From positions 1-34,597 of the forward strand of contig QKCK01000185.1 of the NCBI GenBank assembly GCA_003245695.1: a DNA stretch of 34,597 bases, read 5' to 3'. Shown here one piece after another: positions 25,452-34,597 of this stretch. Position 1 is the stretch's first letter, and each line of letters opens with the position of its first letter. A program made the position numbers and the translations under genes. The notes under the pieces are model-generated. The model was not told where the DNA came from. It did not search any database and was given only the letters and a program-made list of their open reading frames with translations. Source of the DNA: Bacteroidota bacterium (lineage in GTDB: Bacteria > Bacteroidota > Bacteroidia > Bacteroidales > VadinHA17).

Positions 25452-27199
25452 TACTGTTTTATTTTATCTTTAAAAAAGTGTAGCAGGTAGCCTGCAGCAA
25501 AAATCAGCGGCCCCAGATCCTTGCTTGCCAGAAGCACATGCGGATCAACAGGGAAGGCAAAATCAGAAAAGATATTAAATAGTTTGTCCAGTGTCTCTCT
25601 TTTGCTTTGTAACTCTCTCCAATAATCTGTCTGCCTCGATGAGAACAGTCTGTAAGCCCTGTCATTCAGCTTCCACGGAAGTGCATTTTCTAAAAAAACA
25701 TACATGAGTGACCGTGAAAAAGGCTCTCCCCTGTCAAATGAATATCCATAGCCTGAAGGCAATGAGGCAATTGTTTCATCGAGCATAGCTATCATGTCCC
25801 CCTCATAATCCAGATTAGCCCCCAGGAAAGGAACGGCACCATATGCAGTATGAGCTATCTCAGCATCTGCAAATGGCATAAAAAAGAATGAAATCTTATT
25901 CTCATTATTACATCTTACTCCCCGGTTAGCAGGTATATATATCTCATTCATGTATCGTTTCAATACAAGGAGGTCTATTGCCTTTTTTCTATCCAGATCA
26001 AGTCGTTCAGAAATCTTTGATGATAATGACGCTACCAACTCTTCCCTTATCTTTTTCTCTGTGAAGCACTCCCCGGCATATCTTCCGATAAGAGCATAAT
26101 TAACCCATTTGTCTAATCTCCTGTACCTGAGTACCATTCTCTCAGAATTCCTGTATTGTTCACCCCCAATACCACTAAAAGCTGAGTCTTTCTCTCCTGT
26201 CACAGTACGTCTGAAATCAGCTGTATTTATCTCTTCGTGCCAGAAAGCATGTGTCCGTATCTGACCGTCATTGAATAACATAGATTGGTAGAGCAACGCT
26301 GAAAACTCCTCCTCGGAATGATCAAATGACTCCTTCACCTGTGCTGGTATGAAATGGCTCCCACCTGCTTCACATACCTGACGGCCGATAAGGTAATCAC
26401 TGTCAGGTATCTTTCGCAGAAAAGAATGAAACTGGGTTGTTTCGGGATTAAAGTGTCTTTTCACCAAAGCATATAACAATCTGCTGTCGTAACCGCCGGT
26501 AATCCCACAGTCCAGACCAGTCTGCTCAATGAATGGCGCAATGCCTTTGAAGTAATCATCAAGAACGTCAATCTGTGCAGCTAAACTATCTTCCTTACTA
26601 CTGAAGCCAGGATACTCATATCGCCCTGGCCTCGGAGTAAATTCAATGTTACTGAAGCAGAACGGATTTTGATTGTCAAACCGCAATATCTCGTTGAAGG
26701 TTGTCTCCGCACCAATAACTGATCCTGTTATAACATTTTCAAGAAGAACACTTCTGTTGAGTGTCAGTGATGACAGACCAGAGCAAATTGCAAGAAATGA
26801 ATTAGAAATCACATTGCCGTCAGAGGTGTGAAAGATGTTATATAAACCTCCATCATCTGTTTCAAAAGATAAAACCCCCGTCTTGCTCTTCAGCAGAAAA
26901 AAAATACCTCTGGGACGAGGCTGGTTTTCCCTGTCATTTTCAAGATTACTGATAAGAGAGTCCAGAGTCTCATCATAGGTCATTCCCGGGAAGAATAATG
27001 AACCGCAAACAAATATGCTATTGTCTTCTGACTCTCTGAAATTAGAATAAGCCCCGTTTTTCTTCCCGAAAAGATATAGGTCCCATCTCCCAATAACGAA
27101 ATGCCGGGGTTCAGACAATGTCTGCTCTCTCATCCGGTTGAGTGCCCCGTCAGCAGAGAAGCCCTTTTGGTCTGATGATATCATTAAGAATGCAGCCAT
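25451..27199 (-). CDS. asparagine-synthase-like amidotransferase (no N-terminal nucleophile Cys)
   Basis: DCGITGGYDSRLLYAL corresponds to the PP-loop SGG-DS motif of Asn synthases; N-terminal half resembles the Ntn glutaminase fold (DDGGLYNIFHT) but begins MAAFLMISS. Confidence 0.8.
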   Translation of the reverse strand: MAAFLMISSDQKGFSADGALNRMREQTLSEPRHFVIGRWDLYLFGKKNGAYSNFRESEDNSIFVCGSLFFPGMTYDETLDSLISNLENDRENQPRPRGIFFLLKSKTGVLSFETDDGGLYNIFHTSDGNVISNSFLAICSGLSSLTLNRSVLLENVITGSVIGAETTFNEILRFDNQNPFCFSNIEFTPRPGRYEYPGFSSKEDSLAAQIDVLDDYFKGIAPFIEQTGLDCGITGGYDSRLLYALVKRHFNPETTQFHSFLRKIPDSDYLIGRQVCEAGGSHFIPAQVKESFDHSEEEFSALLYQSMLFNDGQIRTHAFWHEEINTADFRRTVTGEKDSAFSGIGGEQYRNSERMVLRYRRLDKWVNYALIGRYAGECFTEKKIREELVASLSSKISERLDLDRKKAIDLLVLKRYMNEIYIPANRGVRCNNENKISFFFMPFADAEIAHTAYGAVPFLGANLDYEGDMIAMLDETIASLPSGYGYSFDRGEPFSRSLMYVFLENALPWKLNDRAYRLFSSRQTDYWRELQSKRETLDKLFNIFSDFAFPVDPHVLLASKDLGPLIFAAGYLLHFFKDKIKQ

Positions 27200-27200
27200 C

Positions 27201-28484
27201 TCACTCCGTCGCTTTACTTTTTATTTTAATCCTCGAACATACACCTATTACTGCTCCCATATAAAGATAAACAAGACATCGTTCCCCGATGGTCCCGCTC
27301 CCGGTGACAGAGACAAGAAATGTAGCAAACAAAAGAGAGAAGAAACTTGCCAATATCTCCCTGACAAATATTACCCTTCTGAATCTCCGCAGAAAATGCA
27401 ATCCGGTGTCAAGTAACAGTATAAACAGAAAAAGATATGTTGAAATACCCAGAAGACCTGATCCGTATATAAACGCTGAGATATCACCATGGATCATCCT
27501 CTCACGATCGAAATATTTTACCCCGAAATATTTACCTGTATTGAATAATTCGTTACCAAAAAGTTTTTGTGGAACGCCTGCTCCCTCAAATTCGTCAAGC
27601 ACATAGAAAAACTCTTTATAGCGATTTTCATTTTCCAGTTCTTTGGTCTGTTCCACACGCTCGTTGTAGCGGTCAACAAGGATATCCTTAAAGAGCGGAA
27701 GAATAAGCAGGAAGAGTACTGCTGACAGACCCACGTACTTAAGCACCTTTCTTTTGTTACGTGTGAAATTGAAGTAAATAAGTCCTCCGCCAGCCAGTGC
27801 AATCAGACCAGCTCTTTTCATGGCCAGTATTATAAATACTACTGACAGGAATCCTATAAAATATATCATCCATTTCTCCAGGCGTGAAAACCTGTTTCTG
27901 GCCCTTAAAATAACCGGATATAGCAGTAAGACATATGCAAGCTGGTTTGTAATACCCACCCCGGCACCGCCGATATAGAATGAGTCGTCAACATATGCCG
28001 AGATGCCAAAACCAGTGAACTGAGCCACAGTAAGATTCAGACAGACAAATGATGATCCTATTACCATGTAAAAAATCAGCCTTACAATTGAATCGTATGA
28101 CCTGATGAAATAGAATCCAACAGGGAACATCATCAGTCCTACAAACCATTTTATATACCCACTGCTTATTGAATATGTTACATTCGACGACAAAAGTGAG
28201 AGAATGAGAAAATAGGTGAGGAGAAAAAGTATAAGGTTATTTACCGGATGTTTTAATAAGCGTCTGAAACCAAAAAACATGAGATATAATAAAATAACAA
28301 AACCTCTGATGATGCCAGGATGAAGCTCGCCGGAGGTATTTACGTTTACAAAATAATAAATTGTTGAGTCAGCTGCAGCATTGATAAGGGGAATAAAAAA
28401 CAACAACCGGTACAGGATGAGGTCTCTCTTGCTCCATCCGGTGAAGTCATCTTTCAATCCGACAAAATCAGATTCTCTCATCAT
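27201..28484 (-). CDS. O-antigen polymerase/ligase (Wzy-like) membrane protein
   Basis: Multiple hydrophobic segments and a large soluble loop. Track ORF begins at 28517; MMRESDFVG at 28484 is a likelier start. Confidence 0.75.
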   Translation of the reverse strand: MMRESDFVGLKDDFTGWSKRDLILYRLLFFIPLINAAADSTIYYFVNVNTSGELHPGIIRGFVILLYLMFFGFRRLLKHPVNNLILFLLTYFLILSLLSSNVTYSISSGYIKWFVGLMMFPVGFYFIRSYDSIVRLIFYMVIGSSFVCLNLTVAQFTGFGISAYVDDSFYIGGAGVGITNQLAYVLLLYPVILRARNRFSRLEKWMIYFIGFLSVVFIILAMKRAGLIALAGGGLIYFNFTRNKRKVLKYVGLSAVLFLLILPLFKDILVDRYNERVEQTKELENENRYKEFFYVLDEFEGAGVPQKLFGNELFNTGKYFGVKYFDRERMIHGDISAFIYGSGLLGISTYLFLFILLLDTGLHFLRRFRRVIFVREILASFFSLLFATFLVSVTGSGTIGERCLVYLYMGAVIGVCSRIKIKSKATE

Positions 28485-30189
28485 TGAATTCATCCCTGAA
28501 ATCATTAAAGATATCAATATTTGAGGATATCATGCTCTCAGAATCTGTATACACTGAATTCGGTTCCTCCTTTGGAGTATGAAGCTTAATACCATTAAAT
28601 CTCTTAATGCGTTCAAAATAGTTATAATATACTGACTCAATAATCTTATCCCTGTCAGGGACATAATAGTTACTGTTACTGTTCAGCCTGTCAATATTAC
28701 TGAAGTATTCCTCTTTTGTTGATGGAGAGATAATAAACCCTCTGCCTCTGAACCATGGTATCCCGGCAACAATACAGGGCTTTCCCTCCCATGCAATCTC
28801 CAGACCTATGGTGCTTGAGTAAATAAGGCCATAATCCATCCTCTTCATTATCTCATACGAGCTAACCTTATCAGATGAATCGAGTACTGTTATGGTATCT
28901 ACCCCTGCTGCAGCCCTTTTGATCCTGTCACCTATAAACTCATTCGAAGCTGTCACCAGCTTTATCTCTCCAGGATGCACTCTTATTATCAGATCTTTCT
29001 TAACTTTCTCCTTCTTCCAGAAATCTATCACCGAATAAATCCAGTCCTCCATACTTGTGAACATCAGATTCTTATCAAGGACTGCCGTGTCAAAGTTCAG
29101 ATTGGTAAACAGACACACATAATGGTCCTTCCCATACAACTTCTCCTCAGAATGTTCTTTGTTCAAAACAGCATACATCTCATAACCACGTCTGAGCCCC
29201 GAAAAAAATGACTCTACTTTCTCTCCGGCATCAGGCGGGAGCTCTCTGTTCTGATATTTCAAAGCATATTCTCTCTCCCATGAGAGATTCATCACCTCAT
29301 CGTTTTTCTTATAGATAAGAGTGTTATTTCCCATGAAAGTCTCATAGGTCATAAAAGGTATCTTTAACTCCCTGCAATAGTGAATGATTATTGCATCAAA
29401 CAAAAGAGTCCCGTTATATATAATTGCTCCTGAGATCTTCCCGCCCGATTTAAACAGCCTCTCTGTCGCCAATGCATATTTTGCTCCTGCCTTCAGGAAT
29501 TCTTTATAGACTGTCAGTTGATCATAATCCCCCGTCAAGGCTCCGGTAAGGAAATATCTGAGTACAGATTTCTTTGCATATCGCCCCAATGGCAGGTTGT
29601 TAAAGGTATATTCGTTGCATTGGCCTATTTCTTCAATCCTGTCGATAGCCATTATGGCTTCTGACAGTTCCATCTCTCTCCCACTGACTATCCTGCCAAC
29701 CTTTTCCACCCTCAACCCCGTGGTATTACTTATATGATCAAATCCCTTCCAGCACTCATGGCAAAACCATGGATATTTATCACGTGACTTGAGCATCCCA
29801 TCCTTAGTGCATATCTTTAGAGCAGAATCACAGATAAAAAAAAGAGGCTCCAGACCGTCACGCTCCTGAAAATACCTTGCAAACATAAGATCAAGCATGG
29901 TGAAGTTGCCATTTACCCCAGCCATCATCGGAAAGACTATTACTCCTTTATTGAACACCTTTCCCTTAAAATCATTCCTGAACCATCGGGCAAAATCCCT
30001 GTATTTAAAGAAATAGTGAATATTCTTCCTGACACCGAAGAATGTTATTGTTTTATTGAGTACCCTTTCAATAAGAGGCGGCACTCCTGTCCTATAAAAT
30101 AAAAGCACCAGCGGATAAAACAGTACTTTAAGCCTGTAAACCCGTCGCAGGTATACCCTGTTCTTCTCTTTCAGATCTTTCTTTGCCAC
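28468..30189 (-). CDS. capsule-polysaccharide-type (KpsS/KpsC-like) glycosyltransferase
   Basis: DLIIRVHPGE, KVSSYEIMKRMDYGLIYSSTIGLEIAWEGKPCIVAG is the typical C-terminal signature. Confidence 0.72.
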   Translation of the reverse strand: MAKKDLKEKNRVYLRRVYRLKVLFYPLVLLFYRTGVPPLIERVLNKTITFFGVRKNIHYFFKYRDFARWFRNDFKGKVFNKGVIVFPMMAGVNGNFTMLDLMFARYFQERDGLEPLFFICDSALKICTKDGMLKSRDKYPWFCHECWKGFDHISNTTGLRVEKVGRIVSGREMELSEAIMAIDRIEEIGQCNEYTFNNLPLGRYAKKSVLRYFLTGALTGDYDQLTVYKEFLKAGAKYALATERLFKSGGKISGAIIYNGTLLFDAIIIHYCRELKIPFMTYETFMGNNTLIYKKNDEVMNLSWEREYALKYQNRELPPDAGEKVESFFSGLRRGYEMYAVLNKEHSEEKLYGKDHYVCLFTNLNFDTAVLDKNLMFTSMEDWIYSVIDFWKKEKVKKDLIIRVHPGEIKLVTASNEFIGDRIKRAAAGVDTITVLDSSDKVSSYEIMKRMDYGLIYSSTIGLEIAWEGKPCIVAGIPWFRGRGFIISPSTKEEYFSNIDRLNSNSNYYVPDRDKIIESVYYNYFERIKRFNGIKLHTPKEEPNSVYTDSESMISSNIDIFNDFRDEFNDERI

Positions 30190-31691
30190 AGCCTGCCGAA
30201 TATTTTATTTAGAACAGCTATCTCAATGCCGTTTCGTCTTAATGCCTCAATGAATACAATAGTTGCAACAACAATCAGTGGAAGAGACAACAAAAATATT
30301 TTTAAGTTACTGTACTCTATATAGAGAGGTAAAGTATAAGAATGAAACAGCAACAGAGCAGTTGAGATACATGATATAATTACAATCCTGAAGATAAAGC
30401 GTTTAATACCAGGGAGCCTGATGATTTTGCTGACAATATAAAACAGCAACACTGTTACAGCCAGATAACTTAATGCAAATGCAGTAGGGATAGCATGTCT
30501 GAAGAGTGTTATTAACCCTGCCATAAATGACATTTGTACAATAAACCTGAAAATAACTGACAACAACAGTTTTTTATATTCACCCAGGATGTACATAGTA
30601 CGCGAAAAGAAATTCATTATCAGTTTCGGAAGAAAACTTATTGTAAGTATATTGAAAATCATAAGTGAAGTAACCACCGCATTATTATCAAATCTGCCCC
30701 TTCTGAAAACTAGTATTATAATGACAGGGGCAAACAATAGCATTAATACCTGAAACATAAATCCGATCTTCAGAAGCATCTCCAGAATTTTTGCGGTATA
30801 GTCTGAAAATGCCTGTTGGTCTTCCTTGTGCAGTTTTACCTGTTCAATATATGAAGTTGTAAGTATTGATGAAAGCAGAACCGCATTCGGTATTTCAGAG
30901 AGCGTTTTTGAATAGTTTAATGAGCTCAGGTATCCGGGAGTAAGATATTTTACACTTAATGAACGTTCCCAGAATGTTGCAAAATAGTTAATAAAAGTCT
31001 GTATTCCCAGTGAGAAGACTCTTCTAAGCATGACCAGCAATTGCTCTGTTTCATGCTTCCAGACGCGGAGGCTGAAGAGATCTTTAAAAGGCAAGCCTGT
31101 CTTAAATGAGAAGATCAATGCATTAAGAAGATTTGCACAGAGATAGCTAAATGCAAAGGCATATATTCCCATAGACTTCACCAATACAATTATCAGAAGC
31201 AGTCCCGCCACCTGTGAGATGATAGTTGCAATTGCATAGAAACCGTAATGCCCCCGTGAGTATAGATGAGGCCTCAGTATTGAAGTAAAGGTCCCTGGTA
31301 TCATATTAACAAGGAAGATGATACTCAGATTTCTGAATAGCACGGTGCTGTCAGCATCTATATTGAAAAAAGGTATCAGTGGGCCAAGAAAGAGATAAAA
31401 GAGTGCACCAAGGAGAATGACAGGCAGCAGGCACATAACAATAAAAACAACTTCAAAAGAGCCTTCATGGAATGATGGCTTCTCTCTTTTTATTACCAGT
31501 ATCTCTCCGGCTCCGCCACCAATCATAGCCTGAATAATAGTAGGGACTATCATTGACAGCAACAATATGTCAACATTAGCTGAGACACCCAGAAACCAGG
31601 CCATAATAACCTGGCGAAGAAAACTGCTCAGGTTAACAAACAGATTGCTAAAGACAAGTATTCCTGAATTCCTGAGTTGTTCTTTCCGCAT
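30171..31691 (-). CDS. MurJ/Wzx-like polysaccharide flippase
   Basis: Polytopic; LRQVIMAWFLGVSANVDILLLSMIVPTIIQAMIGGGAGEIL resembles the MurJ/MviN N-terminus. Track start 31712; MRKEQLRN at 31691 is likelier. Confidence 0.82.
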   Translation of the reverse strand: MRKEQLRNSGILVFSNLFVNLSSFLRQVIMAWFLGVSANVDILLLSMIVPTIIQAMIGGGAGEILVIKREKPSFHEGSFEVVFIVMCLLPVILLGALFYLFLGPLIPFFNIDADSTVLFRNLSIIFLVNMIPGTFTSILRPHLYSRGHYGFYAIATIISQVAGLLLIIVLVKSMGIYAFAFSYLCANLLNALIFSFKTGLPFKDLFSLRVWKHETEQLLVMLRRVFSLGIQTFINYFATFWERSLSVKYLTPGYLSSLNYSKTLSEIPNAVLLSSILTTSYIEQVKLHKEDQQAFSDYTAKILEMLLKIGFMFQVLMLLFAPVIIILVFRRGRFDNNAVVTSLMIFNILTISFLPKLIMNFFSRTMYILGEYKKLLLSVIFRFIVQMSFMAGLITLFRHAIPTAFALSYLAVTVLLFYIVSKIIRLPGIKRFIFRIVIISCISTALLLFHSYTLPLYIEYSNLKIFLLSLPLIVVATIVFIEALRRNGIEIAVLNKIFGRLWQRKI

Positions 31692-31695
31692 CCGG

Positions 31696-32643
31696 TTAGT
31701 TATAATTAGCAATCTTCATAAACATGTCAAAAGCATCTATCTGATCCTCCAGTGAACATAATGAAGAGATATCACCGGAGAGGAATGCTTCAGTCATCCT
31801 GCACAAACCGGGCTTAAAACTAACGTCGAGGGTGTCGTCAATGTCATAGTCATCAATACTGATGCTACCTCGCTTTTGTATCTGCAGTTTCTCAAGTGGC
31901 CTGAATATCAGTCTGAAGTTCCTTGTCATCACCTCCACACCCCATCTTCCGGGGGCATCCCAGTTTGCCATATATGAGAACAAGGCTCCTGTCTTGCTTA
32001 TGCCTGACCCGGCAAAACACGAGGCGCTCTTATGCCATGATAATGAGCCTGAGTGCCAGGCTTCCAAAGCTTTGGGCCTGCCTCCGATGAAGAATGCCAT
32101 ATCAGCCACATGTGATGAGTTGCTTAAAAACCATCGCTCTTTCTCTTCCATATCCTTAGCCAATGGCTCAATACGATGACTCCATTCAGTAAACTCAAAC
32201 ATAAAAGAGTCAACGCCACCATCAGTAGCTATAATTTTTCTGGCAGCCCTGACAGACTCATAGAAACGGCGGTTATATGCAATGAAGACTTCAGCGCCCA
32301 TCCTATCTGCCAGAGTCCTTAATTCCAGCAGCTGGTTCTTATGTAATGCACCGGGCTTCTCCACCAGTATTCTCCTTACACCGGCCTTTAACAACTCCGT
32401 TACGGTATTATATAGCAGTGTCACATCAACTGCAACGATAGCCTGTTCTGCCCTCACTGTCTGCCCCGAGAGATAGTTCTCAATTCCACCGGTGACAGGC
32501 TTTATCCCTGTAACTGACTCATAATCCGCAGCTGATTCCAGCCCTCTTCCCACCGCGATGAAGGGCGTATCAAGTGCCTTAAGGACTTTAGAGTATTCTT
32601 TACCCATGTTGCCCAGACCAACGAGTAATAGTTCCTTTTCCAT
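31696..32643 (-). CDS. Gfo/Idh/MocA family oxidoreductase
   Basis: LLLVGLGNMGKEYSKVL Rossmann motif; RRILVEKPGALHKNQL (EKP motif); FIAYNRRFYESV. Confidence 0.87.
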   Translation of the reverse strand: MEKELLLVGLGNMGKEYSKVLKALDTPFIAVGRGLESAADYESVTGIKPVTGGIENYLSGQTVRAEQAIVAVDVTLLYNTVTELLKAGVRRILVEKPGALHKNQLLELRTLADRMGAEVFIAYNRRFYESVRAARKIIATDGGVDSFMFEFTEWSHRIEPLAKDMEEKERWFLSNSSHVADMAFFIGGRPKALEAWHSGSLSWHKSASCFAGSGISKTGALFSYMANWDAPGRWGVEVMTRNFRLIFRPLEKLQIQKRGSISIDDYDIDDTLDVSFKPGLCRMTEAFLSGDISSLCSLEDQIDAFDMFMKIANYN

Positions 32644-32647
32644 ATGT

Positions 32648-33622
32648 TTATGTTATCGGACAGTTTGTGAGTGTATTGCCGGTTAAACGGTTGAAATGTG
32701 TCAAAAACAAAGGTAATAAGACCCTGTGATGCAACTCTGAATCCTCGAGGGGTGTCAGGCCACAGCTACCTGATAATAATATCTGACGTGCTACCTCTCC
32801 TGTAAGCTTACTCTGAAATGGCACTGAAAAACGTGTCTCAGCTCTCTGGTCTCCATCAGACTCAACAGTGATACATCTCCCTTCTCTCTCGTTTATTATA
32901 AATCTATGACCCGGTATCCCGATGGTTATCTCAAGTGGTAAACCAGGTGTTGCAAGTGAAGCAAGTGAAAGAGTGCCAGCGTTGTTTTCCAGCTTTAGTG
33001 TGCCTGCGAGTTCATAAAAACCCTTCCTTTTACTCTCTAATAATACCGGGTCAAAGCAACTGTCCACAGCTCTTAACTCATTATCGCCAGTCAGGAATGC
33101 AAAAAGATCAACAAAGTGCAAAGCATTACATCCCATACCCCAGTCAGAGCCTCTTACCTCCATCACCAGCGGAGTAAAAGCTATGAGCCTCTCTCGCAGA
33201 GATATATAAAACGGATAGAGTCTCCGGGGGCAATTGACAACGCTTCTTACCTCTGCCTTCTTCAGCTTTCCCGCCATCTCCCTAAAGACATCTTCTGACT
33301 GAAAGACCACTTTCTCTAACATCAACGCTCCAAACCTGATTGATGACAGAAGTGTATCAATAACAACAGCCCGCACATCGGCATTCGTTGCAACAATAAC
33401 CAGATCAGCACTATCGCATCCGCTCTCCGTGATCGTTCTGAAATAGCCAACATGCATCCCTGACGACTCACTGAATACTTCCTCACATCTTTTACGGGCG
33501 GTATCAAGAGCCCCCTCCGACGGGTCAACGACACAAATATTTAAAGGCATATCTGCCGTTACAAGACCCTGAAGATGCCTGCTGCCAAGCTGACCAGCCC
33601 CTATCAGCAAAACATTATACAT
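32648..33622 (-). CDS. second Gfo/Idh/MocA-like oxidoreductase
   Basis: NVLLIGAGQLGSRHLQGL Rossmann motif; ALMLEKVVFQSEDVF; VVNCPRRLYPFY. Confidence 0.82.
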   Translation of the reverse strand: MYNVLLIGAGQLGSRHLQGLVTADMPLNICVVDPSEGALDTARKRCEEVFSESSGMHVGYFRTITESGCDSADLVIVATNADVRAVVIDTLLSSIRFGALMLEKVVFQSEDVFREMAGKLKKAEVRSVVNCPRRLYPFYISLRERLIAFTPLVMEVRGSDWGMGCNALHFVDLFAFLTGDNELRAVDSCFDPVLLESKRKGFYELAGTLKLENNAGTLSLASLATPGLPLEITIGIPGHRFIINEREGRCITVESDGDQRAETRFSVPFQSKLTGEVARQILLSGSCGLTPLEDSELHHRVLLPLFLTHFNRLTGNTLTNCPIT

Positions 33623-33632
33623 ATCTGTTATT

Positions 33633-34418
33633 TCAAATTTCCTTCTCTATCAGAATAAAACCCCAGGGTTCAATAATGTAGTTATTCACCTGCATCCCGT
33701 TTATTATGCGGGTGAGGTTAACCGGTATATCCCTGCCTCCGTTTTCGTACTCATGCGCTCCTATATTTTCAGGGTTAAAATCGTGATCCGCCTCAAAAGA
33801 TACTCTCTTTACACCAGGAATGGAAGATATAAAGCCCCTCAGAAATCTCTCTGAGTAGATATTAAAGTAGTTAAACTTGTCCGGCTCTCCCTTCTCATCA
33901 TATTCTTCCGGCGAGATAACATGCATTATCCTGAATGGCTCCTGTCCTACCAGAGTCCTTATCAGCACATACTTCCTGCTTACTCTCACCAGCTCGCTCA
34001 GCGGCGTTGTGACTGATGGAAGATGCAATAACACATTGGCACAAAATACAATGTCAAATGAGTTATCATCATACTTCAGGTTAAAGATGTCGCCTGTCTC
34101 AAAACAGGGATCTCCTCTCAGGCTTGTGGCAGCATTGTTGCCTTTGAAAGCCTCCTTTGCTCTCTCTATATAATATGCTGTGGCATCAGCTCCTGTATAT
34201 GAAAAGGGCGTCTTCATGATCCTGTCAAGTGAAACAAGGTAATGTCCTCCACCACAGCCTACATCAAGCAGTGACTCACCGCCAGCCGCCAGCCGGCTTA
34301 TCCTGGTGGCAACAGCCTTTGATGATTCCATCTCAGGCATCTTTCCTGTTGCCCTGTCATAAAAAACATCACCGTATCTGGGTGTCTCATTCCATGTTTT
34401 CCACTTTTCTTCTTTCAT
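33633..34418 (-). CDS. class I SAM-dependent methyltransferase
   Basis: SLLDVGCGGGHYL (motif I), DNSFDIVFCANVLLHLP (motif IV region). Confidence 0.9.
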   Translation of the reverse strand: MKEEKWKTWNETPRYGDVFYDRATGKMPEMESSKAVATRISRLAAGGESLLDVGCGGGHYLVSLDRIMKTPFSYTGADATAYYIERAKEAFKGNNAATSLRGDPCFETGDIFNLKYDDNSFDIVFCANVLLHLPSVTTPLSELVRVSRKYVLIRTLVGQEPFRIMHVISPEEYDEKGEPDKFNYFNIYSERFLRGFISSIPGVKRVSFEADHDFNPENIGAHEYENGGRDIPVNLTRIINGMQVNNYIIEPWGFILIEKEI

Positions 34419-34597
34419 ATCTTGGTATCTTGATTATTATCACTCACCAGCCCCTTTTCCAGCAGGAACTCACAGAAGCTCCAATCCATCTCATTATCTA
34501 TATCAACAGACCTTATAGCTGGCATCACGTACTTTACTATCCTCCTGAATTCAGTGAAATTATTGTATTCAAGGAGTGACCGCGGGTTAATAACATA
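34415..34597 (-). CDS. 3' end of probable acylneuraminate (CMP-nonulosonate) cytidylyltransferase, truncated by window
   Basis: Minus frame reads YVINPRSLLEYNNFTEFRRIVKYVMPAIRSVDIDNEMDWSFCEFLLEKGLVSDNNQDTKI*; (S)(V/I)DIDNE.DW..(C/A)E.LL is the NeuA-type C-terminal signature. ATGA overlap with the methyltransferase start. Not in the supplied ORF track. Confidence 0.68.
   Translation of the reverse strand, partial: YVINPRSLLEYNNFTEFRRIVKYVMPAIRSVDIDNEMDWSFCEFLLEKGLVSDNNQDTKI

Noticed and set aside
18881-34597. Search for a defence, CRISPR-Cas, transposon or phage system in the right half
   Set aside because: All supported ORFs read as polysaccharide-biosynthesis families; no transposase, integrase, nuclease, reverse transcriptase or terminal inverted repeats seen.

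Overview
The window looks like Bacteroidetes DNA: T9SS-type C-terminal signals, TAnnTTTG-like promoter motifs and an O-antigen/capsule-type cluster. All family names come from reading the translations; no database search was run. Left part: (i) a 58-aa gene at 158-334(+) that the ORF track misses, followed by a strong intrinsic terminator; (ii) a 16.6-kb gene (737-17359, minus) for a 5540-aa secreted protein with a signal peptide, more than 50 Ig/PKD/SprB-like domains in three large tandem arrays (about 93 aa x14, 85 aa x11 and 96 aa x8) and a CHU_C/type-B T9SS C-terminus; (iii) a divergent gene (17608-18867, plus) for a T9SS type-A protein with a CH..HGD Cys/His motif. Right part (18.9-34.6 kb): a mostly minus-strand, overlapping surface-polysaccharide cluster. 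It contains a NodB-like deacetylase, a PaaK/CapK-like ligase (inverted), DUF354, a FemAB/GNAT-like protein, a GT4, a sugar-transfer ATP-grasp, an asparagine-synthase-like protein without the glutaminase Cys, Wzy, a KpsS-like GT, a MurJ/Wzx flippase, two Gfo/Idh oxidoreductases and a SAM methyltransferase. The right edge holds the truncated 3' end of a probable CMP-sialate-type cytidylyltransferase that the track also misses. Most interesting items: the 58-aa peptide gene, the mosaic repeat evolution of the giant protein, and the amide/acyl-bond enzyme set in the glycan cluster.
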